Source: UBA1429 sp964482225 (GTDB taxonomy: Bacteria; Chloroflexota; Anaerolineae; UBA1429). From it: a stretch of 64,000 nt of DNA. Below the pieces are notes generated by a model, which did no database searches, was not told the DNA's origin, and worked only from the letters and a program-made list of their open reading frames with translations. The position numbers were made by a program, and so were the translations under genes. Each line of letters begins with the position of its first letter. Positions within the stretch are counted from its first letter, which is position 1. The stretch lies in NCBI GenBank assembly GCA_964482225.1, contig CAYZWT010000011.1:62001-126000 (forward strand), read 5' to 3'. This document shows, in pieces, positions 42,916 to 51,695 of this stretch.

Positions 42916-43983
42916 GTGCTGGGACAGGATAATCGTCCGGGTTTGGCGCCCCAGGTATGGTTTGTGGCCGTCATGGCATTATTGGTGTTGGGGTTGGTTG
43001 CTGCGCTCTACTGGGGCGATGGCAGCCCCAGAGACGATGCCATTCGCGCGCTGGTGGACCGACAGGTTGCGCGCCTGCAGGCCCAAGCCCTTGCGGGCGA
43101 AGCGCAGGACCCGACCCCGAGCGATGAGACGGCGAAAGCTGTGGCCCTGGAGACCATCTCTGCGCCCACCGCAACGCCCGAGTGGCTGAGCCCGACCCCG
43201 CGCGCCACCAGCACGCGCCGTCCCCCCGAAGCGGCCCGTCGCGATCACTACTGGCTGGAGCGTCCCATCGCCTCGCCGGGCAACGCGCGGGTGGCCCGCT
43301 TTTACCCCTATGGCTCACGGCAGGATGGTTCCTATCCGATCCATCATGGCGTCGAGATGGTCAACCCGTTGGGCACCCCTGTGCTGGCTCCTGCATCCGG
43401 TGTGGTGGTGGTGGCCGGCGATGACGAGACCCAGGTCTATGGCGCGCGCCCCGGCTTTTACGGGCAACTGGTGGTGCTACAACTGGACCAGCGCTACCAG
43501 GGGATGCCTGTGTACGTGCTGCTGGCCCACCTGTCTGAGGTGCATGTGGCCGTTGGCCAGCACGTCTCGACAAGACAGGTAGTCGGCCTGGTGGGCGAGA
43601 CCGGCTACGCCGAAGGGCCCCACCTGCACACCGAGGTGCGCCTGGGCCGCAACGACTATACGGCGACCGTCAATCCAGAGCTATGGTACCGACCGCTGGA
43701 GGGGCTGGGCACCCTGGCGGGGGTGCTCCTCTCCGGCGATGGGCAGCCGGTGGATAGCGAGGCCAAGCTGGTGCTGCGTCGTGACGGGCCCTATGTCTAT
43801 GAGGCATTCACCTATCCGGCGCAGCAGGTGAACCCGGATCCCGAATGGGGCGAGAACTTTTGCCTAGGCGACCTGGAACCCGGGACGTGGACGGTGGAGG
43901 TATTCATCGGCGGCGCGTTGCACACCCGCGAGTTCACCATCTCGCCAGGACAGACGACCTGGCTCGTGATCCAGGTGGGCTAG
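42916..43983 (+). CDS. Membrane-anchored M23 (LytM-like) peptidase-family protein
   Basis: 355 residues from the GTG at 42916 behind GAGGAGAG. One N-terminal TM helix (VWFVAVMALLVLGLVAALYW), a linker rich in Pro and Thr, then the M23 domain: YPIHHGVEMVNPLGTPVLAP (first H-x-x-x-D/E site, here His-Gly-Val-Glu), YVLLAHLSEVHVAVGQ and GPHLHTEVRL (H-x-H). The usual first-site Asp is Glu. A C-terminal Ig-like domain (GVLLSGDGQPVDSEAKLVLR ... LEPGTWTVEVFIGG) follows. It probably cleaves peptidoglycan cross-links, or binds them if inactive. Confidence 0.87.
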   Translation: MLGQDNRPGLAPQVWFVAVMALLVLGLVAALYWGDGSPRDDAIRALVDRQVARLQAQALAGEAQDPTPSDETAKAVALETISAPTATPEWLSPTPRATSTRRPPEAARRDHYWLERPIASPGNARVARFYPYGSRQDGSYPIHHGVEMVNPLGTPVLAPASGVVVVAGDDETQVYGARPGFYGQLVVLQLDQRYQGMPVYVLLAHLSEVHVAVGQHVSTRQVVGLVGETGYAEGPHLHTEVRLGRNDYTATVNPELWYRPLEGLGTLAGVLLSGDGQPVDSEAKLVLRRDGPYVYEAFTYPAQQVNPDPEWGENFCLGDLEPGTWTVEVFIGGALHTREFTISPGQTTWLVIQVG

Positions 43984-44037
43984 ACGCTTGGGCTGGCGGC
44001 CCGAATCTGACACTAGGTGATGGGGAAGGACAAGGCC

Positions 44038-44523
44038 ATGGAATTCGACTTGGTGACGGTGAACAACCCGAACGAGTGCAACGTCATTTTGGGGCAGGCC
44101 CACTTTATCAAGACGGTGGAGGACCTGCACGAGGCACTGGTGGGGGCCGTCCCCGGCATCCGCTTCGGGTTGGCCTTTTGCGAGGCCTCGGGCAAGTGCC
44201 TGATCCGCTCCAGCGGCACCGACGAGGTTCTGGTGGAGCTGGCCGTGCAGAACGCCCAGGCCCTGGCCGCCGGGCACCTGTTCGTCATCGTCCTCGGGGA
44301 GGGCTATTATCCCATCAACGTGCTCAAGGCGGTGCAGGCCGCGCCCGAGGTCTGCCGCATCTATTGCGCCACCGCCAACCCGCTGCAAGTGGTGATCGCC
44401 CAGACCGAGCAGGGCCGGGGCGTGATGGGGGTCATTGACGGGTTCCCGCCCAAGGGCGTCGAGGGGCCTGAGGACGTCCGGTGGCGCCACGACCTGCTGC
44501 GGGCCATCGGCTACAAGCTATAG
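44038..44523 (+). CDS. Adenosine-specific kinase family protein (PF04008-type)
   Basis: 161 residues from the ATG at 44038 behind GGGGAAGGA. The sequence follows the small archaeal/bacterial family: NPNECNVILGQAHFIKTVED, FGLAFCEASGKCLIRSSGTD, VIVLGEGYYPINVLKAVQAA and VIAQTEQGRGVMGVIDGFPP. It is nearly full length for the family (about 160). Adenosine kinase activity was inferred for archaeal members from structure, so the reaction is tentative. Confidence 0.87.
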   Translation: MEFDLVTVNNPNECNVILGQAHFIKTVEDLHEALVGAVPGIRFGLAFCEASGKCLIRSSGTDEVLVELAVQNAQALAAGHLFVIVLGEGYYPINVLKAVQAAPEVCRIYCATANPLQVVIAQTEQGRGVMGVIDGFPPKGVEGPEDVRWRHDLLRAIGYKL

Positions 44524-44594
44524 GGCGAGAGACCCTCGCGGCCAGGGCGCAAGCAGAGCATGGGGCGCGACGCACGCTACGTCACGCCCCCAAG

Positions 44595-44621
44595 GCCATG
44601 CGCCACCTCAAGGGGCATGGC
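44595..44621 (+). terminator. Rho-independent terminator after the adenosine-specific kinase gene
   Basis: GCCATGC (44595-44601) and GCATGGC (44615-44621) form a 7-bp stem with a 13-base loop, followed by TCTTTTCTG. It is 72 bases past the stop and before the end of the convergent M20 gene. Confidence 0.65.
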
Positions 44622-44666
44622 TCTTTTCTGCGCTCTCTGCGCGGGTTCCCTGTCCGATTCGCTCGG

Positions 44667-46004
44667 CTATGCCTCTTCCTCCGGCGCCGCCCAGGTGCTG
44701 TCCGCGTCTATGCGCCGCATGAACGCCAGATACTCGTCCTTGGTCATGGCCGGCGTAAAGCCGTCCAGCAGCGCGCGCGCCTGCTGCGCGTCGTCGGCCA
44801 GCAGATCTATCAGCGTCATGGCCGCCGCCTTGGCGGGCGTGATATAGGCCAACTCCAGGTCGCACGGCATATAGTCGGCGCCGTGGCCCGTGCCGCAGAA
44901 CCCGGCGGCATGGGCCTCGATGGCGGGCATGATGTGGCTGAGATCGCCCATATCGGTCGAGCCCGCCATAAAGCTGGGTTCCCACCAGCCCTCTTCTCCC
45001 ACCAAGGCGACGGCGTTTTCCCGATAGACATCGCCAAACGAGGGACAGACCAGGCGCGGCAGATAGCCCGGCAGGGTGCGGATGCGCACCTGGGCGCCCA
45101 GGGCCAGCGCCCCCGCCCGCAGGCAGCGATCCACTTTGGCCGCGGCTGCGACGATGGCCTCCACCGACGCGCCCCGGACATACGTTTCCAGGCGCACATC
45201 GGCGGGGATCACGTTCACCAGTTCGCCGCCGTGGGTCATGATCGGGTGCACGCGGATATGATCGTCATCCCGGAACGTCTCGCGGATGGCGTCAATGGCC
45301 TGTAGGCCCAGGGTAGCCGCCTTGAGGGCGTTGACGCCCAGGTGAGGGCTGCCGCCCGCATGGGCCGCCCGCCCCTGGTAGGCGATCAACTTGACCACGC
45401 AGCCATTGGATGGCCCCGCGACGCTCAGCTTGCCGCTCTCTCGGCTGGCCTGGTGGGTCATAAAGGCCATGTCCACATCATCGAAGGCCCCCAGGCGCAC
45501 CATCTCGGGCTTGCCGCCCAGGAACTCGATCTGCCCCTGCTCCTTGAGGCCCAGCCGGTAGGCCACCTCGACATACTCTTCCGAAGGGACGGCCATCAGC
45601 GCCACCCGGCCGCTCAGGTGCGGCAGGATGCCGCTTTCCACCAGGCCATAGGCCACGGCGAGCATATTGGCGATCTGGGCGTTGTGGCCGCAGGCGTGGG
45701 CCGCGCCCGTTGCCGGATCGGCGTCGGGGTGGTCGCGCACCAGCACCGAATCCAGCTCACCCATGTAGGCGATGGAGGGGCCGGGCGCGCCTCCCTCCAC
45801 AACCCCCTTGACGCCGGTGATGGCCAGTCCCGTCTCGTGCGGGATGCCCAGCCCCGATAGATGCTCGCTGACCAGGGCAGCGGTGCGATGCTCCTTGTAG
45901 CCCAGCTCGGGGTGTATGCGAATGTCCTCCGCCAGCGCCAGGATCTCGTCCCGGCGCGCATCAATGGCCTCACAGGCCCGGCGCTTGAGCGTTGCGCGAT
46001 CCAT
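44667..46004 (-). CDS. M20-family amidohydrolase (AbgB-like)
   Basis: 445 residues from the ATG at 46004, seven bases after GGAGG. M20 dinuclear metal-site features are AHACGHNAQIANML, PSEEYVEV and the dimerisation-domain AYQGRAAHAGGSPHLGVNAL. The C-terminus has SFMAGSTDMGDLSHIMPAIE and FCGTGHGADY. The layout is close to p-aminobenzoyl-glutamate hydrolase and other peptide/amide hydrolases of this clan. The substrate is not known. Confidence 0.88.
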   Translation of the reverse strand: MDRATLKRRACEAIDARRDEILALAEDIRIHPELGYKEHRTAALVSEHLSGLGIPHETGLAITGVKGVVEGGAPGPSIAYMGELDSVLVRDHPDADPATGAAHACGHNAQIANMLAVAYGLVESGILPHLSGRVALMAVPSEEYVEVAYRLGLKEQGQIEFLGGKPEMVRLGAFDDVDMAFMTHQASRESGKLSVAGPSNGCVVKLIAYQGRAAHAGGSPHLGVNALKAATLGLQAIDAIRETFRDDDHIRVHPIMTHGGELVNVIPADVRLETYVRGASVEAIVAAAAKVDRCLRAGALALGAQVRIRTLPGYLPRLVCPSFGDVYRENAVALVGEEGWWEPSFMAGSTDMGDLSHIMPAIEAHAAGFCGTGHGADYMPCDLELAYITPAKAAAMTLIDLLADDAQQARALLDGFTPAMTKDEYLAFMRRIDADSTWAAPEEEA

Positions 46005-46098
46005 GCCATGACCTCCCATCCTGTCCAGAGACGCGATGCAACCCTGGGCCAAGCACGGTGACAGGGTCGCCGCCAGCTTGGCCCGTACACTATGTCTT

Positions 46099-46125
46099 GG
46101 CAGGGGGCCGAGCCCCCATCCTGCC
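46099..46125. terminator. Hairpin after the beta-glucosidase gene
   Basis: GGCAGGGGG (from 46099) pairs with CCC..CCTGCC (to 46125) with a 2-base bulge. It starts 1 base past the GH1 stop on the minus strand. No T-run follows. Confidence 0.5.
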
Positions 46126-46126
46126 G

Positions 46127-47461
46127 CTAGGCTTCGACCGAATTGCTCTGCGCCACCTGCTTGCAGAATAGCGCACTATCCTTTGGGTAGCGCTGTAGCG
46201 TATCGAAATCCACATACACGATGCCAAAGCGCCTGCTGTAGCCATAGGCCCACTCGAAATTATCCATTAGAGACCAGACGAAATAGCCCTTGAGGGGCAC
46301 GCCCTGACTGATCGCGTCGTGGGCGGCCGCAAAGTGGCTCTGCAGGTAGGCCGTGCGCTTGACGTCATGCACGCGGCCCTCGGGCGTCAGCGTGTCCTCA
46401 TAGGCGCAGCCGTTCTCGGTGATATAGATGTCGCCAGGATGGTAATCCTGCTCGACGCGCACCAGCAGATCGGTCAACCCCTGAGGGTACACCTCCCAAT
46501 CCATGGCCGTGTACTCTCCCTCGGGGTGCAGGTTGGTGGCGCCCATCGGATCCTGATCGTTGGCCTGCACCAGAGAGCGGGTATAGTAGTTGATGCCCAG
46601 GAAATCGAGAGGCCGGCTGATGATCTCCATATCGCCGTCCATGATCCTGGGCGCGATGGGGCCGGCCAGCTCCCACATATCCTGGGGATAGCTGCCCTTG
46701 TAGACGGGGTCCAGGAACCAGCGATTGGCAAAGCCATCCTGGCGTCGCGCGGCGATGCGGTCGGCCTCGCTATCGCTGGCGGGGTAGACAGGGCTCAGGT
46801 TGAGGGTGATGCCCACACGGGCCTCGGGGTTGCTGGCCCGCAGGATCGGCGTCGCCAGCCCGTGGGAGAGCAGCACATGATGGGCCGCCTGGAGCGCCAG
46901 ACCGCCATCCTGCCAGCCTGGCGCATGGACGCCAAACCAGTAACCAAGGAAGGCCACTACCCAGGGCTCGTTGTGGGTGATCCAGTTGGTCACCCGGTCG
47001 CCCAGCTGGTTGGCCACCACCTGCACATAGTCGGCAAAGCGATAGGCCACGTCGCGGGCCGCCCAGCCGCCCACCCGGTGCAGCTCCCAGGGCAGGTCCC
47101 AGTGGTACAGCGTCACATAGGGCGTGATGCCCTTTTCGAGCAGTTCATCCACCAGGCGGTCGTAAAAGACCAGTCCGGTCTCGTTGACCTCGCCCACGCC
47201 GCTCTTGAGCACGCGCGGCCAAGAGATGGAAAAGCGATAGGCCTGCATGCCCAGGTCGGCCATCAAGGCCACGTCCTCGCGATAGCGGCCATAGTGGTCG
47301 TCGGCCACATCGCCGGTATCGCCCTGGAACACCTTGCCGGGCCAACGGCAAAAGTCGTCCCAAATGCACCAGCCGCGCTCGTCAATGCCGCCCTCGATCT
47401 GGAAGGATGCGGTGGCGGTGCCCCACAGAAAATCGTCGGAAAAGCGCAAAACCTTGGCCAT
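46127..47461 (-). CDS. GH1 beta-glucosidase
   Basis: 444 residues, ATG behind AAGGAG. GH1 signatures: FLWGTATASFQIEGG at the N-terminus, acid/base Glu in THNEPWVVAFLGYW, nucleophile Glu in YITENGCAYED, and WSLMDNFEWAYGYSRRFGIV near the end. Length is standard. There is no signal peptide, so it acts on imported oligosaccharides. No transporter is adjacent. Confidence 0.96.
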   Translation of the reverse strand: MAKVLRFSDDFLWGTATASFQIEGGIDERGWCIWDDFCRWPGKVFQGDTGDVADDHYGRYREDVALMADLGMQAYRFSISWPRVLKSGVGEVNETGLVFYDRLVDELLEKGITPYVTLYHWDLPWELHRVGGWAARDVAYRFADYVQVVANQLGDRVTNWITHNEPWVVAFLGYWFGVHAPGWQDGGLALQAAHHVLLSHGLATPILRASNPEARVGITLNLSPVYPASDSEADRIAARRQDGFANRWFLDPVYKGSYPQDMWELAGPIAPRIMDGDMEIISRPLDFLGINYYTRSLVQANDQDPMGATNLHPEGEYTAMDWEVYPQGLTDLLVRVEQDYHPGDIYITENGCAYEDTLTPEGRVHDVKRTAYLQSHFAAAHDAISQGVPLKGYFVWSLMDNFEWAYGYSRRFGIVYVDFDTLQRYPKDSALFCKQVAQSNSVEA

Positions 47462-47781
47462 GCCCGTGCTCCTTGCTGAATGCTGGCGAACCGTGGGCTT
47501 ATCTTACGAGGTGGTCGGCTGGACGTCAACCGCTTGTGGAGGGCCAGCCGCACGGCGCCGCCTCATCCCCTGGAGCGGCAGCCAGGCAGCTATTCTTGAC
47601 CGCAAGCAGCCCTTTTGCTTTCGCTGTGTCAACACACGTGGTATAATGAGCACCATAGAGCGTTACCAAGTGTATTGATGCAGGCGCGCCCCCGCCTCGT
47701 GGGGGCCTGGCGCATGTCTCCGACAGAGCGGAGGGCAGGCGGCGGCGCGCATGGTTGCACAAGCTATGATAGGAGGCTGTG
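47462..47781. other. Divergent intergenic region with a consensus -10 box
   Basis: 320 bases between the GH1 gene (-) and the arrestin-fold gene (+). A perfect TATAAT lies at 47642-47647 on the + strand, 135 bases before the downstream start, with a GTGTCAACAC imperfect dyad overlapping the spacer (47626-47635). The -35 match is poor, so an activator or extended leader is possible. No gene is seen. Confidence 0.45.
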
Positions 47782-49020
47782 ATGCACACAATCAGGCCGT
47801 GGATGTCAAGACAGTTGGCCCGTATCTCACAGCTCTCTCTTCTGTCGCCGGTTCTGGAGATCGCCGACCGGGAGGTGGCGCTGGGCGGCATGGGGGGCGG
47901 CTTGCTCTTTTTGCTGCTGGGCGCACTGCTGGGCGCCCGCAATCGGGGCTTTGCCGGAGCAGTCATCGGCGCAGTCTCCGCCATGATCGCGGGCATCCTG
48001 CTGGGCGGCCTGGCAGGGAGCCTGTTCACCTCGCGCCAGGGCGAAGTGGAGGCCGATTTCGACCTGGAGGAGCGGCCCAGCGGATACAGCCCGGGCGGCA
48101 CGCTAACGGGCTATGTGCGGCTGAGCCCCAAGCGCAGCGGCCGCATCGCGGGCGGCAAAGTGCTGCTGGTGTGTCGCGGCTTTTACACCTACGATGCCGG
48201 CGTGGACGAGTCATCGGGCGAGCCAAGGCTGGTGCGGGATGTCAAGACCTTGCACGTGCAAGAGTTGCCCGTCATCCCGGCGGCGACGGTGCGCCGGGGC
48301 TCGCCCGTGCGCTATCCGTTCCGCTTTGCCCTGCCCGAGCGTCTCTTGCCCACACACCACGGTTTCGCTTGCTCGGTGCGCTGGAGCCTGCACGTGGATC
48401 TGGGCGCGGAATCGGGCAGCGAGGGGAGCCACGAGATCTTTGTGCAGGCCGTAGCGCCCGTCGGCGTTGGGGCGCGGTCGGAGCGGGTCTCGACCTCATC
48501 GCCGGTGGGCGAGTTGGTGCTGGCGCTGCCGCGTACAACCTACGCTGAAGGGGAGACCCTACAGGGGCGGGTGATCGTCAACCCAGGGGAAGACTTTGTG
48601 GCGAGCGAGGTGCGCGCTCTGCTGTTGCGCGTGGAGCACAACCCGCGCGGCGACGACCATGTGGTCTATATTACCGGCTGGAACCCCGATACGGGGCGCT
48701 TTCGCGGGGAGAGCCGCCCTGGAGGCGAAGGGACCACCTATGTCTGGCTGGAGGACGAGGCGGACCTTGCCGAGCACGTGCACGTTAGCGAGGGCGAAAA
48801 GCGCCTCTTTGATTTCTCCTTCCAATTGCCCCAGCAGTGGCGCCCCACGTTCCAGACCGAGCACGGCGATGTGGCCTGGCGGGTAGTGGCCGTGCTTTCG
48901 CGGCCCAACGGGCGCGATATGCGGGTGCAGCAGGGGATCACCGTTCACACCGGCGCGCCCCATATTGCCCGCGTACTGGCGCCGGAGATGGGCCTGGGCG
49001 GCGAGGCGGAGGTCGAATAG
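47782..49020 (+). CDS. Membrane-anchored arrestin-fold (Spo0M-like) protein
   Basis: 412 residues, ATG at 47782 five bases after AGGAGG (a GTG lies 3 bases upstream). The N-terminus has two Gly-rich TM stretches (LGGMGGGLLFLLLGALLGA; AVIGAVSAMIAGILLGGLAG). The rest is beta-rich with two arrestin-like halves: YSPGGTLTGYVRLSPKRSGR, PVRYPFRFALPERLLPTHHG, WSLHVDLG, then YAEGETLQGRVIVNPGEDFV and RLFDFSFQLPQQWRPTFQTE. The fold assignment is by pattern. Such proteins act as scaffolds; the role here is unknown. Confidence 0.7.
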   Translation: MHTIRPWMSRQLARISQLSLLSPVLEIADREVALGGMGGGLLFLLLGALLGARNRGFAGAVIGAVSAMIAGILLGGLAGSLFTSRQGEVEADFDLEERPSGYSPGGTLTGYVRLSPKRSGRIAGGKVLLVCRGFYTYDAGVDESSGEPRLVRDVKTLHVQELPVIPAATVRRGSPVRYPFRFALPERLLPTHHGFACSVRWSLHVDLGAESGSEGSHEIFVQAVAPVGVGARSERVSTSSPVGELVLALPRTTYAEGETLQGRVIVNPGEDFVASEVRALLLRVEHNPRGDDHVVYITGWNPDTGRFRGESRPGGEGTTYVWLEDEADLAEHVHVSEGEKRLFDFSFQLPQQWRPTFQTEHGDVAWRVVAVLSRPNGRDMRVQQGITVHTGAPHIARVLAPEMGLGGEAEVE

Positions 49021-49088
49021 CGGGCGCCTCGCCGCTTGGCCGCTGCCAGCGCACCTGCGGGAGCGCCGTTGGCGGCTCTGCCTGCTTT

Positions 49089-49117
49089 TTGACGGGAACC
49101 CCCTTGCACGGTAGAAT
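49089..49117 (+). promoter_or_regulatory. Predicted promoter of the ffh operon
   Basis: TTGACG (49089-49094), 17-base spacer, TAGAAT (49112-49117), 36 bases before the ffh ATG. The same hexamer pair occurs before the Gfo/Idh/MocA pair at 61293-61320. Confidence 0.7.
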
Positions 49118-49153
49118 AGTAGAGTTGCGAACGGATAAGGTGGGATAGGCCCG

Positions 49154-50479
49154 ATGTTTGACTCGCTCTCGGATCGCATTCAGGCGACGTTCCGCAAGCT
49201 GGCCGGCAAAGGACGCCTCTCGGAGGCGGATGTCAAGGCGGCTTTGCGTGACGTACGTATGGCGCTCCTGGAGGCCGATGTCAACTTTCGCGTCGTCAAG
49301 GACTTTACCGACCGAGTAGGCGAGCGCGCCATCGGCGAGGAAGTGCTGCGCTCCCTTACGCCGGCCCAGATGGTGATCAAGATCGTCAACGAAGAGATGA
49401 TCGCCTTGCTGGGAGAGCCCGCCCGCCTGGACTTGAGCGGCAAGCCGCCGGTGGTCATTATGCTCGTAGGCTTGCAGGGCTCTGGCAAGACGACCATGGC
49501 CGCCAAGTTGGGCGTGTTCCTGCGCAAGAATGGGCATCGCCCCTTGCTGGTGGCCGCGGACATCTATCGGCCCGCCGCCATTCAGCAGTTGGAGACCCTG
49601 GGGCGCGAGGTGGATCTGGCGGTCCATAGCGAGGGCGACAAGGTCGCGCCACCGCAGATCTGCCGCAACGCCGTGGCGCGCGCCACCCGCGAGGGCTATG
49701 ACGTGGTGCTGCTGGATACGGCCGGGCGCTTGCAGATTGACGAGCGCATGATGGCCGAACTGGAGCAGATCCGCGCCGTCGCCAAGCCCCGCGAGGTGCT
49801 GTTGGTGGTGGATGCCATGACCGGCCAAGAGGCCGTGGCCGTGGCGGACGAGTTCCACAAGCGCGTCTCGATCACCGGCCTGTTGCTGACCAAGGTGGAT
49901 GGCGACGCCCGAGGCGGCGCAGCCCTCTCGGTGCGGGCCGTCACCGGCGTGCCCATCAAGTTCATGGGCGTAGGCGAAAGAGCCGGCGACCTGGAGGCGT
50001 TCTACCCGGACAGGCTGGCCTCGCGCATCTTGGGCATGGGCGACGTGCTGACGCTCATCGAGCGGGCCGAGGCGGCCATTTCGCAAGCCGACGCCGAAGC
50101 GCTCGAGAAAAAGATGCGCACGGCGAGCTTTACGCTGGAGGATTTCACCGAGCAGCTCCAGACCGTGCGCCGCATGGGCTCGATCAGCGAGCTGCTGGGC
50201 ATGATCCCGGGTATGCAACAGATCGGCAAAGAGATCCCGGAGGAAGCGACCGAGCGAGGGCTGGTGGTGACGGAGGCGATCGTCAATTCGATGACGCGCG
50301 CCGAGCGCCGCGACCCCCGGATCATCAATGCCAGCCGCAAGCGCCGCATCGCCAGAGGCAGCGGCACCAGCGTGCAAGAGGTGAATCAACTGCTGCGCCA
50401 GTTTACCCAGATGCAGCAGATGATGAAAAAGATGCAGGGCGGCCGGGGGATGCGTTCCCTGATGCCGTGGCTGCGCTAG
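49154..50479 (+). CDS. ffh: Signal recognition particle protein Ffh
   Basis: GTPase that with 4.5S RNA delivers nascent membrane proteins to FtsY and the translocon. 441 residues. NG domain: GLQGSGKTTMAAKLG, DTAGRLQIDERMM, LTKVDGDARGGAAL. The Met-rich M domain ends with FTQMQQMMKKMQGGRGMRSL. Length is normal. It is first in an operon with rpsP, khpA and rimM, a common bacterial order. Confidence 0.98.
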   Translation: MFDSLSDRIQATFRKLAGKGRLSEADVKAALRDVRMALLEADVNFRVVKDFTDRVGERAIGEEVLRSLTPAQMVIKIVNEEMIALLGEPARLDLSGKPPVVIMLVGLQGSGKTTMAAKLGVFLRKNGHRPLLVAADIYRPAAIQQLETLGREVDLAVHSEGDKVAPPQICRNAVARATREGYDVVLLDTAGRLQIDERMMAELEQIRAVAKPREVLLVVDAMTGQEAVAVADEFHKRVSITGLLLTKVDGDARGGAALSVRAVTGVPIKFMGVGERAGDLEAFYPDRLASRILGMGDVLTLIERAEAAISQADAEALEKKMRTASFTLEDFTEQLQTVRRMGSISELLGMIPGMQQIGKEIPEEATERGLVVTEAIVNSMTRAERRDPRIINASRKRRIARGSGTSVQEVNQLLRQFTQMQQMMKKMQGGRGMRSLMPWLR

Positions 50480-50555
50480 GAACGCCGCCCTACGGCGCGT
50501 TCCGCACGAATCGTCAGAGCCGATTGGATTTCGGATCAACTATGGGGATGGGAGT

Positions 50556-50885
50556 ATGGTAAGAATTCGACTGCTTCGCGTTGGCGCTATCCGGCAGCCC
50601 AGCTACCGCATCGTGGTGGCCGATCAGCGTTCCCCTCGGGATGGGCGCTTTATCGAGATCATCGGGCATTATAACCCGCGTACCGAGCCCGAGACGGTGG
50701 CTGTGGATCGCGAGCGGGCGCTGCACTGGCTGCAGAACGGCGCCCAGCCCTCTGAGGCCGTGGCCCGTCTGCTGGAGAAAACCTCGGTCATGGCGATCCA
50801 TCGCGGTGAGACCACCCTGGAGGCCGTGCAAGAGGCTAGCCTGGAGGTCGAGGCCGCCGGTTCGGATCTGGCCGCCAAAGAATAG
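50556..50885 (+). CDS. rpsP: 30S ribosomal protein S16
   Basis: 109 residues. MVRIRLLRVGAIRQPSYRIV, then RSPRDGRFIEIIGHYNPRTE and RALHWLQNGAQPSEAVARLL are standard S16 blocks. The last 25 residues form an acidic Ala/Glu-rich tail longer than in short S16s. It sits 76 bases after ffh. Confidence 0.98.
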   Translation: MVRIRLLRVGAIRQPSYRIVVADQRSPRDGRFIEIIGHYNPRTEPETVAVDRERALHWLQNGAQPSEAVARLLEKTSVMAIHRGETTLEAVQEASLEVEAAGSDLAAKE

Positions 50886-50909
50886 GTTGGCAGTACCGGG
50901 AGGAGATCT

Positions 50910-51140
50910 ATGCGCGAATTGATCGAGTTCATGGCGCGAGAGTTGGTGGATCACCCGGAGGCCGTGCGCGTTCAGCAGATCCGTGGCAACCGGGCGGCCA
51001 TCTTCAAGCTGTATGTGGCCGATGATGACAAGGGTTGGGTGATCGGCCGCAAGGGACGGGTGGCCAATGCCATGCGTTCGCTTTTGCAGGTATCCGGCTC
51101 GATCAATGGCCGGAATCGTGTGATGCTCGACATCGTATGA
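50910..51140 (+). CDS. khpA: KH-domain RNA-binding protein KhpA
   Basis: 76 residues behind GGGAGGAG. MRELIEFMARELVDHPEAV, then the KH core with the G-x-x-G loop GWVIGRKGRVANAMRSLL. KhpA, often with KhpB, binds RNA and influences cell division and elongation. The stop overlaps the rimM start (ATGA). Confidence 0.95.
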   Translation: MRELIEFMARELVDHPEAVRVQQIRGNRAAIFKLYVADDDKGWVIGRKGRVANAMRSLLQVSGSINGRNRVMLDIV

Positions 51141-51676
51141 TGCCCCCCGTCGCGCCTGCAAACGACAGCCCTGCGTTAGCCGCCGACTATCTCGTCATCG
51201 GACAGGTGACGGGCCCGCGCGGCTTGTCGGGCGAACTCAAGGTTCGCATCGAGACCGATGACCCGGAGCGGTTCTTTGTTCTCGAGTGGGCCTATCTTGG
51301 CGACGAACGGCGGCGGATGCGTGTCGAGAGTGTGCGGCTCTTCAAGGGGGTCGCCCTCCTGCGGCTCGAAGGGGTCGCCGATCGCACGGCCGCCGAGGCG
51401 TTCCGTGGGCAGTACGTTCAGGTGATAGCCGGCGACGCGCTGCCCCTCGCCGAGGGCGAGTACTATTTCCACCAGATCGAAGGGTTGCGCGTGCGCTCGG
51501 ACACGGGCGAGGAACTGGGGCGCGTTCACGAGATACTCGCTACCGGCGCCAACGATGTCTATGTGGTCAGGGGGTCTGAGGGGGAGTTGCTCTTGCCCGC
51601 CATCAAAGAAGTGATCCTCGATGTGGATCTGGAGCAGGGGATCATGACGGTGCACCTTTTGGAGGGCTTGCGCTAG
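51137..51676 (+). CDS. rimM: Ribosome maturation factor RimM
   Basis: Helps mature the 30S head around S19. About 179 residues; two in-frame ATGs, 51137 and 51140, overlap the khpA stop. N-terminal DYLVIGQVTGPRGLSGELKV and the C-terminal PRC-barrel region (YYFHQIEGLRVRSDTGEELG; LLPAIKEVILDVDLEQGIMT) are intact. Confidence 0.96.
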   Translation: MMPPVAPANDSPALAADYLVIGQVTGPRGLSGELKVRIETDDPERFFVLEWAYLGDERRRMRVESVRLFKGVALLRLEGVADRTAAEAFRGQYVQVIAGDALPLAEGEYYFHQIEGLRVRSDTGEELGRVHEILATGANDVYVVRGSEGELLLPAIKEVILDVDLEQGIMTVHLLEGLR

Positions 51677-51695
51677 ACGCGCAGGAGGGTGCCGG

